From JBGTHB01 sp041746415 (GTDB taxonomy: Bacteria; Pseudomonadota; Gammaproteobacteria; Coxiellales; Coxiellaceae), in assembly GCA_041746415.1 (NCBI GenBank), contig JBGTHB010000107.1, positions 1 to 7,479 of the forward strand: a DNA stretch of 7,479 bases. The letters run 5' to 3'. The translations under genes and the position numbers were made by a program. The notes beneath the pieces are model-generated. The model worked only from the letters and a program-made list of their open reading frames with translations, ran no database searches and was not told where the DNA came from. Positions 1 to 5,294 of this stretch are shown here, piece after piece. The number at the start of each line of letters is the position of its first letter. Position 1 is the stretch's first letter.

Positions 1-882
1 AACACCGTCAATCTGAATACCCGCTGCTTGTAATGACCGCATTACTTGAGCTGAGTATTTTTCGTCAAGTGGAGTGAGCGGCAAACGAATGCCCTCACCT
101 ATTTTCCCCATTTTTTGCAATGCCCATTTTGTTGGAATAGGATTACTCTCTAAAAACAAATCATTACAAAGTGGCAATAATCTATCAAATAATGCTCTCG
201 CTGTCGCCATATCTTTGCCAATTGCGGCATCACAAAAATCAGCAAACAATTTTGGCACCACATTAGCCACCACTGAAATCACGCCACATCCACCCGCTTC
301 AATAAAGGCCAACGCAGTTTTGTCGTCTCCGCTCAACAGATCCAACTCGCAACCCTGTTCGAGAAGTTGTGTCACACGCGTCACATCCCCAGTTGCCTCT
401 TTAACTGCCACAATATTAGGCAATGCAGCCAACTTCATTATTGTCTCGGGTAACAGATCGCAGCCTGTTCGAGAGGGCACATTATAAAGAATTTGTGGCA
501 GCGCTACAGCTTGCGCAATAGCCTGATAATGAAGAAACAAGCCGTGCTGAGTGGGCTTATTATAATAAGGTGTAACCAGCAGAGCCGCATCCGCACCTAA
601 TTCTTGCGCCTGCTGCGTGAGCAAAAGGCTGTGCCGAGTGGAGTTGGTACCAGTTCCTACAATGATGGGCACTTTGCCTTTGGCCAACTTAACGGCCGTG
701 CTAATAAGCTTTGACCGCTCCTCGGCCTCAATAGCAGCCGATTCCCCTGTCGTACCTAAAACCACTATGGCTGCAGTGCCGCTGTCGATTTGCCACTGAA
801 GCAGATCAGCAAAACGTGGGTAATCTATGCTTGCGCTCGCATTCATTGGGGTGACAATCGCTACCATTGATCCTTTGAACAT
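1..882 (-). CDS. dapA: 4-hydroxy-tetrahydrodipicolinate synthase (DapA), 3' end at window edge
   Basis: DapA condenses pyruvate with aspartate semialdehyde, the first committed step to diaminopimelate and lysine, in the cytoplasm. The frame starts at ATG 882 after a strong GGAGGA at 890-895 and stays open for 294 codons to base 1. E. coli DapA has 292 residues, so only the last few codons and the stop are missing. Residue numbers coincide with E. coli: GTTGES 43-48 with T44/T45, PYYN with Y107, Y133, SRTG with R138, and Schiff-base K161 in VKEATGD. The C-terminal NPIPTKWAL and GIRLPLTPL are family hallmarks. R138 argues against the related 2-keto-3-deoxygluconate aldolases, which matters because a KDG kinase gene lies upstream. 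The lysine-site residues are unusual: A53, R56 and H84 replace H53, H56 and E84, while N80 and Y106 are kept. Confidence 0.96.
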   Translation of the reverse strand, partial: MFKGSMVAIVTPMNASASIDYPRFADLLQWQIDSGTAAIVVLGTTGESAAIEAEERSKLISTAVKLAKGKVPIIVGTGTNSTRHSLLLTQQAQELGADAALLVTPYYNKPTQHGLFLHYQAIAQAVALPQILYNVPSRTGCDLLPETIMKLAALPNIVAVKEATGDVTRVTQLLEQGCELDLLSGDDKTALAFIEAGGCGVISVVANVVPKLFADFCDAAIGKDMATARALFDRLLPLCNDLFLESNPIPTKWALQKMGKIGEGIRLPLTPLDEKYSAQVMRSLQAAGIQIDGV

Positions 883-921
883 CTAAACTTCCTCCTAATT
901 ATCCCCTTCTATCTTCTTGTA

Positions 922-951
922 TCTATAAAGAAAATAAAAGCTAAAAAGCAA
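922..951 (-). promoter_or_regulatory. candidate dapA promoter
   Basis: On the minus strand TTGCTT (946-951) is followed after 18 bases by TATAGA (922-927). These match the sigma-70 consensus at 3/6 and 4/6 positions. The predicted start near 914 would leave a leader of about 30 bases ending in the strong GGAGGA ribosome site. The surrounding sequence is AT-rich, so chance matches are easy. No lysine riboswitch can be recognised in the leader. Confidence 0.35.
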
Positions 952-953
952 TC

Positions 954-959
954 TATAAT
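954..959 (+). promoter_or_regulatory. candidate -10 box for the plus-strand structured element
   Basis: A perfect TATAAT lies on the plus strand. Transcription would start around 966-967, inside the 5' arm of the long helix that begins at 960. There is no convincing -35 hexamer 16-18 bases upstream (the region is A-rich) and no TGn extension, so the site would be weak or need an activator. Confidence 0.3.
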
Positions 960-1048
960 AAGTAAGTGGCGCCGGGTGGAAGAGAAAATGCGTCTCTCCT
1001 CTTTCGATCACACACTTGTCGTAACGCAAGACCTGGCGTCACTTATTT
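960..1048 (+). ncRNA. candidate structured RNA (three-helix junction), function unknown
   Basis: Bases 960-977 pair with 1031-1048 in an uninterrupted 18-bp helix. Inside it are two hairpins that abut the helix without unpaired bases: 978-984 with 999-1005 (7 bp) and 1015-1019 with 1026-1030 (5 bp). Bases 1006-1014 link the two. Five pairs are wobbles (962/1046, 969/1039, 974/1034, 979/1004, 1019/1026). All five are G-U on the plus strand and would be A-C mismatches on the minus strand, which favours a plus-strand RNA. A perfect TATAAT lies six bases upstream, and TTATTTTG runs from the end of the helix, as in a terminator. I do not recognise it: it lacks tRNA T-arm, 4.5S apical-loop, glycine- or lysine-riboswitch signatures. 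Alternatives are a paired regulatory element in the kdgK 3' region or a decayed palindromic repeat. Confidence 0.4.
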
Positions 1049-1128
1049 TGTAACTCCCAGCTTATGGGTTGAAATAGGCAATAACGGCCAATTTGCAGAT
1101 CATCTTCATCACTACCTGAGTAGTTACC

Positions 1129-2031
1129 TTATTTTTTTATAATCGCTCCATGATACTGTATCACCTTGGCCGCCATTTGCGCCGCCTTTTCTGTTGCTTC
1201 TAGCATGGTTGCACCAGCCAAGCGATGCGCTAAATAAACGCCATCAAATGAATCTCCTGCCGCAGTAGTATCAACAGGATGTTTAACAGGTTCAACGGCA
1301 AAGTGACTGCGTTGTTCTGCCTCACTCAAATAACAGCCCTGCTCTCCCATTTTTAACACAATTTCTTCAATACCATATCTTTCTAAGCGCGCTAATGCGA
1401 TTTCATGACTGGCATCACCAAACAAAGATTTTTGATCATCAAAAGAAACCAGAGCAATGTTTGCTAATTTTAATATTGCTTCAATATGGCTTTGCGCTTG
1501 TGACGCAGAAGACCATAAACGTGGCCGGTAATTAGTATCAAAAACAATTTTAATGCCCTGTGCTTTAGCCTTGGTGACAGCCGCTAAAAAACGCGCCCGT
1601 GATTGCTCCATCAAAATAGCCAAGGTGATACTCGAAAAAAACCACACCGGAAATTCAAATAGTTTATTAATTAACGTTTGTCCAACATCGTCTTCAAATA
1701 AGTATTTTGCCGCTGAATTCGAGCGGTAATAGTAAAGATTACGCTCACCGCTTTGATCTGTTTCAATTAAATAAAGCCCTGGCATTTTGCCAGGCAATGT
1801 TCGTACATGGTTAATTTCAATACCTTCACTTTGCCATTGGTCCAGCATGTAATGGCTATAAGGATCATCCCCCAGCGCAGTGATATAACTAATTGATTGC
1901 TGCGGTAACTTAGCACGCGCAAAATACACAGCCATATTTAAGGTGTCCCCAGCAAATCCACGCACATATTCATCGCCGCTCACATGCGCCATTTCAACCA
2001 TACATTCACCAATTGCCGCAACTTTTTGCAT
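1129..2031 (-). CDS. kdgK: 2-dehydro-3-deoxygluconokinase (PfkB family)
   Basis: This 300-residue cytoplasmic sugar kinase probably phosphorylates 2-keto-3-deoxygluconate to KDPG, feeding the Entner-Doudoroff route from uronates or gluconate. E. coli KdgK has 309 residues, so it is full length. Visible features are the N-terminal GECMVE (8-13), the GDTLNMAVY substrate region (28-36), YYRSNSAA (101-108), DTNYRPRLW (165-173), which is very typical of KDG kinases, and the PfkB signature DTTAAGDSF (254-262) with catalytic base D260. The start at ATG 2031 has AGGGGA just upstream at 2036-2041. rmuC is divergent, with 58 bases between the start codons. No KDG aldolase, transporter or other Entner-Doudoroff gene is in the window, so the substrate is inferred from sequence alone. 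A related 2-keto sugar kinase activity cannot be excluded. Confidence 0.88.
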   Translation of the reverse strand: MQKVAAIGECMVEMAHVSGDEYVRGFAGDTLNMAVYFARAKLPQQSISYITALGDDPYSHYMLDQWQSEGIEINHVRTLPGKMPGLYLIETDQSGERNLYYYRSNSAAKYLFEDDVGQTLINKLFEFPVWFFSSITLAILMEQSRARFLAAVTKAKAQGIKIVFDTNYRPRLWSSASQAQSHIEAILKLANIALVSFDDQKSLFGDASHEIALARLERYGIEEIVLKMGEQGCYLSEAEQRSHFAVEPVKHPVDTTAAGDSFDGVYLAHRLAGATMLEATEKAAQMAAKVIQYHGAIIKK

Positions 2032-2038
2032 ATTTCCC

Positions 2039-2067
2039 CTGAAAGAAAATAAATTTCAAGGTATGAT
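2039..2067 (+). promoter_or_regulatory. candidate rmuC promoter
   Basis: CTGAAA (2039-2044, 4/6 to TTGACA) and TATGAT (2062-2067, 5/6 to TATAAT) are separated by exactly 17 bases. The predicted start near 2074 leaves a short leader containing the GGAG of rmuC. The -35 box falls in the kdgK leader, over its ribosome-binding site. Confidence 0.45.
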
Positions 2068-2090
2068 AACACACAACTTAGGAGTCACAA
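2063..2090 (-). promoter_or_regulatory. candidate kdgK promoter, overlapping the rmuC promoter
   Basis: On the minus strand TTGTGA (2085-2090, 4/6) and TATCAT (2063-2068, 5/6) are spaced by 16 bases, with a predicted start near 2056. The -10 box covers almost the same bases as the plus-strand TATGAT, so polymerase could probably occupy only one direction at a time. Confidence 0.35.
2081..2084 (+). promoter_or_regulatory. ribosome-binding site deciding the rmuC start
   Basis: GGAG is followed by five bases and then ATG 2090. The earlier in-frame ATG at 2063 has AAGG only one base away, too close to work, and lies inside the proposed -10 box. The frame also runs back into kdgK on the other strand, but no start there has a supporting site. 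Confidence 0.75.
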
Positions 2091-3265
2091 TGGACTGGCA
2101 CATTATAACGCTCATCACTATTTTACTCGCTGCTTTAGCAGTTATTGTATTTATCAAATCACAACGAAAAAATGATCCGGCCTTAACTGCGATGACACTT
2201 TTTCGTAATCTTGAGCGTGATCAAAGTGAGCAACGCCAACGCTTTGATGCCCATCAAATTAAAAGCCTTGAAGTGATTCAACGCAGCCTTACCACAGCTT
2301 TGCAAGAAGTGCGCGAATCAGTCAACAGCACACTACGACAACATACAGAAAGTTTAACCGCGCGCGTGGATAAATTAACTGAACAAACCAACGAACGGCT
2401 CAAAGAAATCAGTGGTCAAGTAGACAAACGTTTGACGGATGGTTTTGAAAAAACAAATGCTACGTTTAACGATGTCATGAAGCGTTTAACTATTATTGAT
2501 CAAGCGCAAAAAAAAATTACGGAACTTTCCAATAGTGTGGTCAGCTTACAAGAAATTCTCGTCGACAAACGTTCACGCGGCGCGTTTGGCGAAGTACAGT
2601 TAAGCGCATTAATAAAAAACATGCTGCCAGAAAATAGTTTTGCACTGCAATATGACTTGAGCAATAAAATGCGCGCTGATTGTATTTTGTTTTTACCTGA
2701 ACCCACTGGCAATATCGTGATTGATGCCAAATTTCCACTTGAAAACTACCAACGTCTCGCGAACAGCAGTTCAACTGAAAGTGAGGTTAAAAAAGCGCAA
2801 ACGCAATTTAAGCAAGATCTTAAAAAGCATATCCAAGACATTGCAACAAAATATATTCTGCCCGGCGAGACGTCAGATGGCGCAATGATGTTTATTCCTG
2901 CCGAAGCTATCTTTGCTGAAATTCATGCACACCATCCAGACCTGGTTGATTACGCCCATCAATCACGAGTTTGGCTTGCCTCTCCTACTACGATGATGGC
3001 TATTTTAACTACTGCCCGCGCCGTGCTAAAAGATGCCGCAACCCGCAAACAAGTGCACATTATCCAGGATCATTTGATCGCGCTGAGCAAAGATTTTGAA
3101 CGCTTCCAACAGCGCATGAATAAATTAAAAGAACACATTAAACAAGCGCATATTGATACTGAACTCATACACAAGTCATCAGAAAAAATCAGTTCACGTT
3201 TTGGAAAAATTGAACGCGTTGAGCTTGGGGAAAGTATAGCTGCTCCGCTTATTGAATCAGATTAA
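2090..3265 (+). CDS. rmuC: RmuC family DNA recombination/limiting protein
   Basis: This 391-residue protein has one N-terminal membrane segment (about residues 5-22, followed by KSQRK). A long charged, Q/E/K-rich coiled-coil region spans about 40-155, and the C-terminal RmuC domain runs from about 160 to 350. The domain contains DKRSRGAFGE (159-168), IDAKFPLENY (211-220) with the Asp and Lys of a restriction-endonuclease-like fold, MMFIPAEAIFAEI (266-278) and LASPTTMMAIL (296-306). RmuC proteins limit inversions at short inverted repeats and are predicted nucleases; the biochemical activity is poorly known. It is shorter than E. coli RmuC (475 residues), mainly in the coiled coil and tail, but the domain is intact. 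Its stop overlaps that of the convergent DUF2063 gene, and no terminator follows. Confidence 0.93.
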   Translation: MDWHIITLITILLAALAVIVFIKSQRKNDPALTAMTLFRNLERDQSEQRQRFDAHQIKSLEVIQRSLTTALQEVRESVNSTLRQHTESLTARVDKLTEQTNERLKEISGQVDKRLTDGFEKTNATFNDVMKRLTIIDQAQKKITELSNSVVSLQEILVDKRSRGAFGEVQLSALIKNMLPENSFALQYDLSNKMRADCILFLPEPTGNIVIDAKFPLENYQRLANSSSTESEVKKAQTQFKQDLKKHIQDIATKYILPGETSDGAMMFIPAEAIFAEIHAHHPDLVDYAHQSRVWLASPTTMMAILTTARAVLKDAATRKQVHIIQDHLIALSKDFERFQQRMNKLKEHIKQAHIDTELIHKSSEKISSRFGKIERVELGESIAAPLIESD

Positions 3266-4059
3266 CTTTGCTGCTCAGATGAGTGATAATCCGCGCTTAC
3301 GAATAAACCCATATTCATCCATTCTTGTAATACACCAGCAAGCCAATGCACAGCGTGTTCTGCAGTTTGAAAACGTACAGCGAGACTGTCGCACAGATCA
3401 GAAAAATTAAGTTTTGATTTTAACAAGCTCAATAATTCCGCTTCCACATGAGTGAGCTGGCGGTAATGTACTTCATGCTCGTTTCGCCATACTATTACGC
3501 TAGCTGCAGCAGCCAAGGCTGATTTTTCGATTACTGCCTCACCTTTACGGGTATTCTCCCAACCCTCCAAGGTATTAAATAAAAATGTCAACGTGTTAAG
3601 TGAGGGATGCAAAGTAAATACTAATGTTGGCCAATGTTTTTGTGGTATCGCAGCTAATGCGTCAAGGGTATAAACTAAGCTATCTTTAGCTGTTTGCGCA
3701 CGCGTAATACTCCATTCTAACGCAGCTAACTCAACATAATAAGGATCCACTCCTATTGTACGCTGTAAAAAATCCGCTAGTGAAGCCCCCACATCATTAA
3801 TCGAAAAATTGCCTGATGGGTAATGATCCAAATAATCACGCGCCATTCGATCAAAATTGTCTGTCCCCATCAGGTGCAATAAAGCAGGGTAATCGCCGTG
3901 TAACGCGGCTAATAAACGTGTGTAATAACCGTTACGATAAACTTCCAGCTGACCTAACACAGGCATATTTTCTGGAACTACCAATTCTTTCTCTACACCC
4001 TTATCTGCTTTTAGCACAAAGTCCTGAATCGCTTGCTGTAATTCACGCAATGTTTTCAT
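3262..4059 (-). CDS. DUF2063 family protein, partner of the DUF692 MNIO enzyme (BufC-like)
   Basis: This 265-residue soluble protein belongs to the putative DNA-binding/DUF2063 family. The N-terminal domain has the usual pattern: L..LQ..I.DFVL (about 4-16), QLEVYRNGYYTRLLAALHGDYP (37-58), the LMG.DNFD..ARDY helix (63-76), HYPSGNFSINDVG (79-91) and LAALEW (111-116). In studied MNIO systems such proteins (BufC, MbnC-like) act as partner or recognition subunits that help the enzyme bind its precursor peptide; a DNA-binding role is not established. Its ATG lies 17 bases inside the DUF692 gene and has only a weak GTGAG ribosome site, which suggests translational coupling and stoichiometric production. 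Its stop shares the TTAA at 3262-3265 with rmuC. Confidence 0.85.
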   Translation of the reverse strand: MKTLRELQQAIQDFVLKADKGVEKELVVPENMPVLGQLEVYRNGYYTRLLAALHGDYPALLHLMGTDNFDRMARDYLDHYPSGNFSINDVGASLADFLQRTIGVDPYYVELAALEWSITRAQTAKDSLVYTLDALAAIPQKHWPTLVFTLHPSLNTLTFLFNTLEGWENTRKGEAVIEKSALAAAASVIVWRNEHEVHYRQLTHVEAELLSLLKSKLNFSDLCDSLAVRFQTAEHAVHWLAGVLQEWMNMGLFVSADYHSSEQQS

Positions 4060-4870
4060 AACAACTCACTTCTCGCGCTTTATTTAATTCAAGCAACATT
4101 TGACTCAACGCCGGGATATTAGCATCCCGCTCAATCAGAGTGGCGGCAGTGTCGAAAAGCTCCGCCGCTTTTGCGTACAAATGCCAAACCTGAGGGCTAA
4201 TGGCCGTATCGTGGGTATCAATTATATGAGTACCGCAATCCAAGTAGCCGGCTAAATGAAATTGCTTGACGCGGGCGCTGGGCAAATTTGCTAAATAACA
4301 CTGGGGATCAAATTGGTGATTGTAAGAATTAACATAAATATTATTAATATCAAGCAAAATATAACAATCCGCTTTTTCGGCGATCGCGGCTAAAAAATCC
4401 CATTCGGTCATGGTGGATTCTTTATAACGCACATAACTGGAAATATTCTCAATGAGAATACGCTCTCCTAAAAAATCTTGAACATACAAAATGCGCTCAA
4501 CAACATGTTTTAGCGCTGCTGCATTGTAAGGTAATGGCATAAGATCATGCAGATTAATCCCACCCACACCCGTCCAGCACAGGTGATCTGAAATCCACAT
4601 GGCCTGAGTTCGTTTTCGCAGTGTTTTAAGTCGTTGTAAATAATCTTGATTAAATGGATCTGTACCACCGATTGAAAGTGAAACACCATGTAACGCCACT
4701 GGATACAATTGACAGAGTTGATCTAAGTAATAAAGCGCTGCACCACCATCCACCATAAAATCTTCAGTCATAACTTCAAGCCAATCTATTGCTGGCTTTT
4801 GCGTCAATAAGTCTTCGTAGTGACAAGGCCTTAATCCAAGCCCATAACCGGGATGATCGCACTGTGACAT
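4043..4870 (-). CDS. DUF692 multinuclear non-heme iron-dependent oxidative enzyme (MbnB/BufB-like)
   Basis: This 275-residue TIM-barrel enzyme belongs to DUF692, the family of MbnB and BufB. These enzymes use two or three iron ions and oxygen to modify residues, usually Cys, of ribosomally made peptides. Family motifs appear in order: GYGLGLRP.HY (8-18), DWLEVMTEDFM (29-39), HGVSLSIGG (61-69), SDHLCW (94-99), IENIS (140-144), LLDINNIYVN (172-181), FHLAGY (204-209), DTHD (218-221) and IERD (246-249). H61, H96, E141, D174, N177, H205, D218, H220 and E247 match the expected metal and active-site positions, so the enzyme looks functional. The start is ATG 4870 with AGGA eight bases upstream; a TTG two codons earlier is too close to that site. 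Substrate and product are unknown. No Cys-rich BufA (DUF2282) or DoxX gene is in the window. Confidence 0.9.
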   Translation of the reverse strand: MSQCDHPGYGLGLRPCHYEDLLTQKPAIDWLEVMTEDFMVDGGAALYYLDQLCQLYPVALHGVSLSIGGTDPFNQDYLQRLKTLRKRTQAMWISDHLCWTGVGGINLHDLMPLPYNAAALKHVVERILYVQDFLGERILIENISSYVRYKESTMTEWDFLAAIAEKADCYILLDINNIYVNSYNHQFDPQCYLANLPSARVKQFHLAGYLDCGTHIIDTHDTAISPQVWHLYAKAAELFDTAATLIERDANIPALSQMLLELNKAREVSCYENIA

Positions 4871-4878
4871 AAACAAGA

Positions 4879-4882
4879 TCCT
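4879..4882 (-). promoter_or_regulatory. ribosome-binding site of the DUF692 gene
   Basis: AGGA on the minus strand lies eight bases before ATG 4870 and only two before the alternative TTG at 4876, so it selects the ATG. It sits six bases after the hairpin at 4888-4915, so a folded hairpin would leave it just accessible. Confidence 0.7.
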
Positions 4883-4887
4883 AAATT

Positions 4888-4915
4888 AAATAAGCCGCTA
4901 AGAAGCGGCTTATTT
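4888..4915 (-). terminator. perfect 12-bp hairpin, (partial) terminator between the lipoprotein and DUF692 genes
   Basis: Bases 4888-4899 and 4904-4915 are exact inverted repeats around a four-base loop, with a GCCGCT core and AT-rich outer pairs. On the minus strand the 3' arm ends TTATTT and continues AATTTAG, a broken U tract, so termination may be incomplete. The stem lies 11 bases after the lipoprotein stop and 17 before the DUF692 start, leaving no room for a promoter between. It may therefore act as an attenuator or mRNA stabiliser, giving much small-gene message and little enzyme message. Confidence 0.85.
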
Positions 4916-4926
4916 GTATGGCGTTA

Positions 4927-5151
4927 TTAAGCGCGGTTTTCACCGTTATTATTATTGCCGTTTTTATGAGCTGCCGCTGTTCTAGTAGTAGTACGACGAG
5001 CTGAATGATGGCTTGTGCCAAGCTTACCTAGCTTTGAACTGTAGCCAGATTGTGAAACAGTAGAAGTAGGCATGGGTTGTGCGTCATGTTGAGCACAGCC
5101 ACCTAATAAAAATGCACACGCTAAAGCGCAACCTAATAATTTTTTAGTCAT
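4927..5151 (-). CDS. small basic lipoprotein-like peptide, possible MNIO precursor
   Basis: This 74-residue protein resembles no family I can name. Its N-terminus MTKK, hydrophobic stretch (5-17) and LLGGC (15-19) form a lipoprotein signal with lipidation at C19. The mature part is 55 residues, low in complexity, Ser/Thr/His-rich (28-62) and basic (HHSARR 48-53), and it ends in an Asn-rich tail (NGNNNNGEN, 64-72). Its only cysteines are C8, C12 and C19, all at or before the cleavage site. The start ATG 5151 has AAGGA seven bases upstream. It lies directly upstream of the DUF692/DUF2063 pair, separated only by a hairpin. MNIO precursors are usually small signal-bearing peptides encoded in this position, but known bufferins carry several core cysteines. 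It is either an unusual substrate or an unrelated small lipoprotein. Confidence 0.7.
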   Translation of the reverse strand: MTKKLLGCALACAFLLGGCAQHDAQPMPTSTVSQSGYSSKLGKLGTSHHSARRTTTRTAAAHKNGNNNNGENRA

Positions 5152-5190
5152 TACTCATTCCTTTTTTTGTTGATGTAAAACGACTTTGGC

Positions 5191-5209
5191 ACTAAGCAAA
5201 AGTCTTAGT
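5191..5209 (-). promoter_or_regulatory. leader hairpin upstream of the lipoprotein gene
   Basis: ACTAAG (5191-5196) and CTTAGT (5204-5209) form a 6-bp stem with a seven-base loop. A competing 6-bp stem, GACTTT (5182-5187) with AAAGTC (5199-5204), overlaps it, so only one can form. Both would lie in the transcript leader if the promoter at 5223-5251 is used. Both stems are short, and no ligand motif is recognised. Confidence 0.3.
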
Positions 5210-5222
5210 CTACACAGCCAAA

Positions 5223-5251
5223 ATACTAGGGGTATTAAAGTAGAAATGCAA
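5223..5251 (-). promoter_or_regulatory. candidate promoter of the lipoprotein gene
   Basis: On the minus strand TTGCAT (5246-5251, 3/6) and TAGTAT (5223-5228, 4/6) are 17 bases apart, giving a start near 5216 and a leader of about 65 bases. It is the best candidate in the 143-base gap upstream of the gene, but the match is modest. If the hairpin at 4888-4915 is leaky, this promoter would also serve the DUF692 and DUF2063 genes. Confidence 0.35.
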
Positions 5252-5255
5252 TAAG

Positions 5256-5282
5256 AGCCTGCTTACGATCGTAAACAGTGCT
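5256..5282 (-). terminator. imperfect palindrome after the hydrolase gene, probable weak terminator
   Basis: The centre TTACGATCGTAA (5263-5274) is a perfect palindrome. It is extended by one U-G pair, CTG/CAG, a bulged A and AGC/GCT, giving an 11-bp stem with a GATC loop as minus-strand RNA. The non-Watson-Crick pair is a wobble only on the minus strand. CTTATTGCATTTCT follows, a poor U tract. It begins 12 bases after the hydrolase stop, where the end of the dehydrogenase-hydrolase unit is expected. A dimeric operator is the alternative. Confidence 0.45.
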
Positions 5283-5294
5283 AAACGATTCCTG

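Noticed and set aside
74..799. Plus-strand open frames at 74-487 and 617-799
   Set aside because: They lie antisense inside dapA, whose catalytic and structural motifs run unbroken through the whole region; neither has a ribosome site or recognisable product.
1..882. 2-keto-3-deoxygluconate aldolase rather than DapA, suggested by the adjacent KDG kinase
   Set aside because: Arg138 in SRTG, Y107 and the C-terminal NPIP..KWAL and GIRLPL motifs are those of dihydrodipicolinate synthase.
960..1048. tRNA, selenocysteine tRNA or 4.5S RNA
   Set aside because: No GGTTCGA-type T arm, anticodon arm or CCA end, and no 4.5S apical-loop sequence; the three-helix layout differs.
960..1048. Miniature inverted-repeat transposon
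   Set aside because: No clear target-site duplication flanks the arms, and the wobble pattern is one-sided, which is unexpected for a decayed DNA repeat. Not fully excluded without genome-wide copies.
883..1128. Lysine or other known riboswitch in front of dapA
   Set aside because: The minus strand lacks the conserved lysine-riboswitch segments, and the long helix here has mismatches on that strand; its wobbles fit only plus-strand RNA.
1111..1138. Plus-strand terminator (5-bp stem with TTTTTTT eight bases later)
   Set aside because: The stem is short, AT-containing and separated from the T run, and that T run is the 3' end of the kdgK coding region. Too weak to list as a terminator.
1943..2089. 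Longer N-terminus for rmuC starting at 1943
   Set aside because: This stretch is the antisense of the kdgK 5' end. The RmuC membrane anchor begins at ATG 2090, which has GGAG at proper spacing.
3816..4061. Plus-strand frame of 81 codons
   Set aside because: Antisense to the DUF2063 gene in a region with clear family motifs; no ribosome site or product similarity.
5144..5158. Tiny upstream frames (MSND at 5158-5144; MTR at 6169-6158) overlapping the starts of the lipoprotein and hydrolase genes
   Set aside because: Their ATG codons directly abut the AAGGA ribosome site, too close for efficient initiation. They come from a shared AAGGAATGA wording and are probably chance.
4877..5294. Cys-rich bufferin precursor (DUF2282) near the DUF692 gene
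   Set aside because: Neither strand of this stretch, nor the rest of the window, encodes a small protein with several cysteines after a signal peptide.
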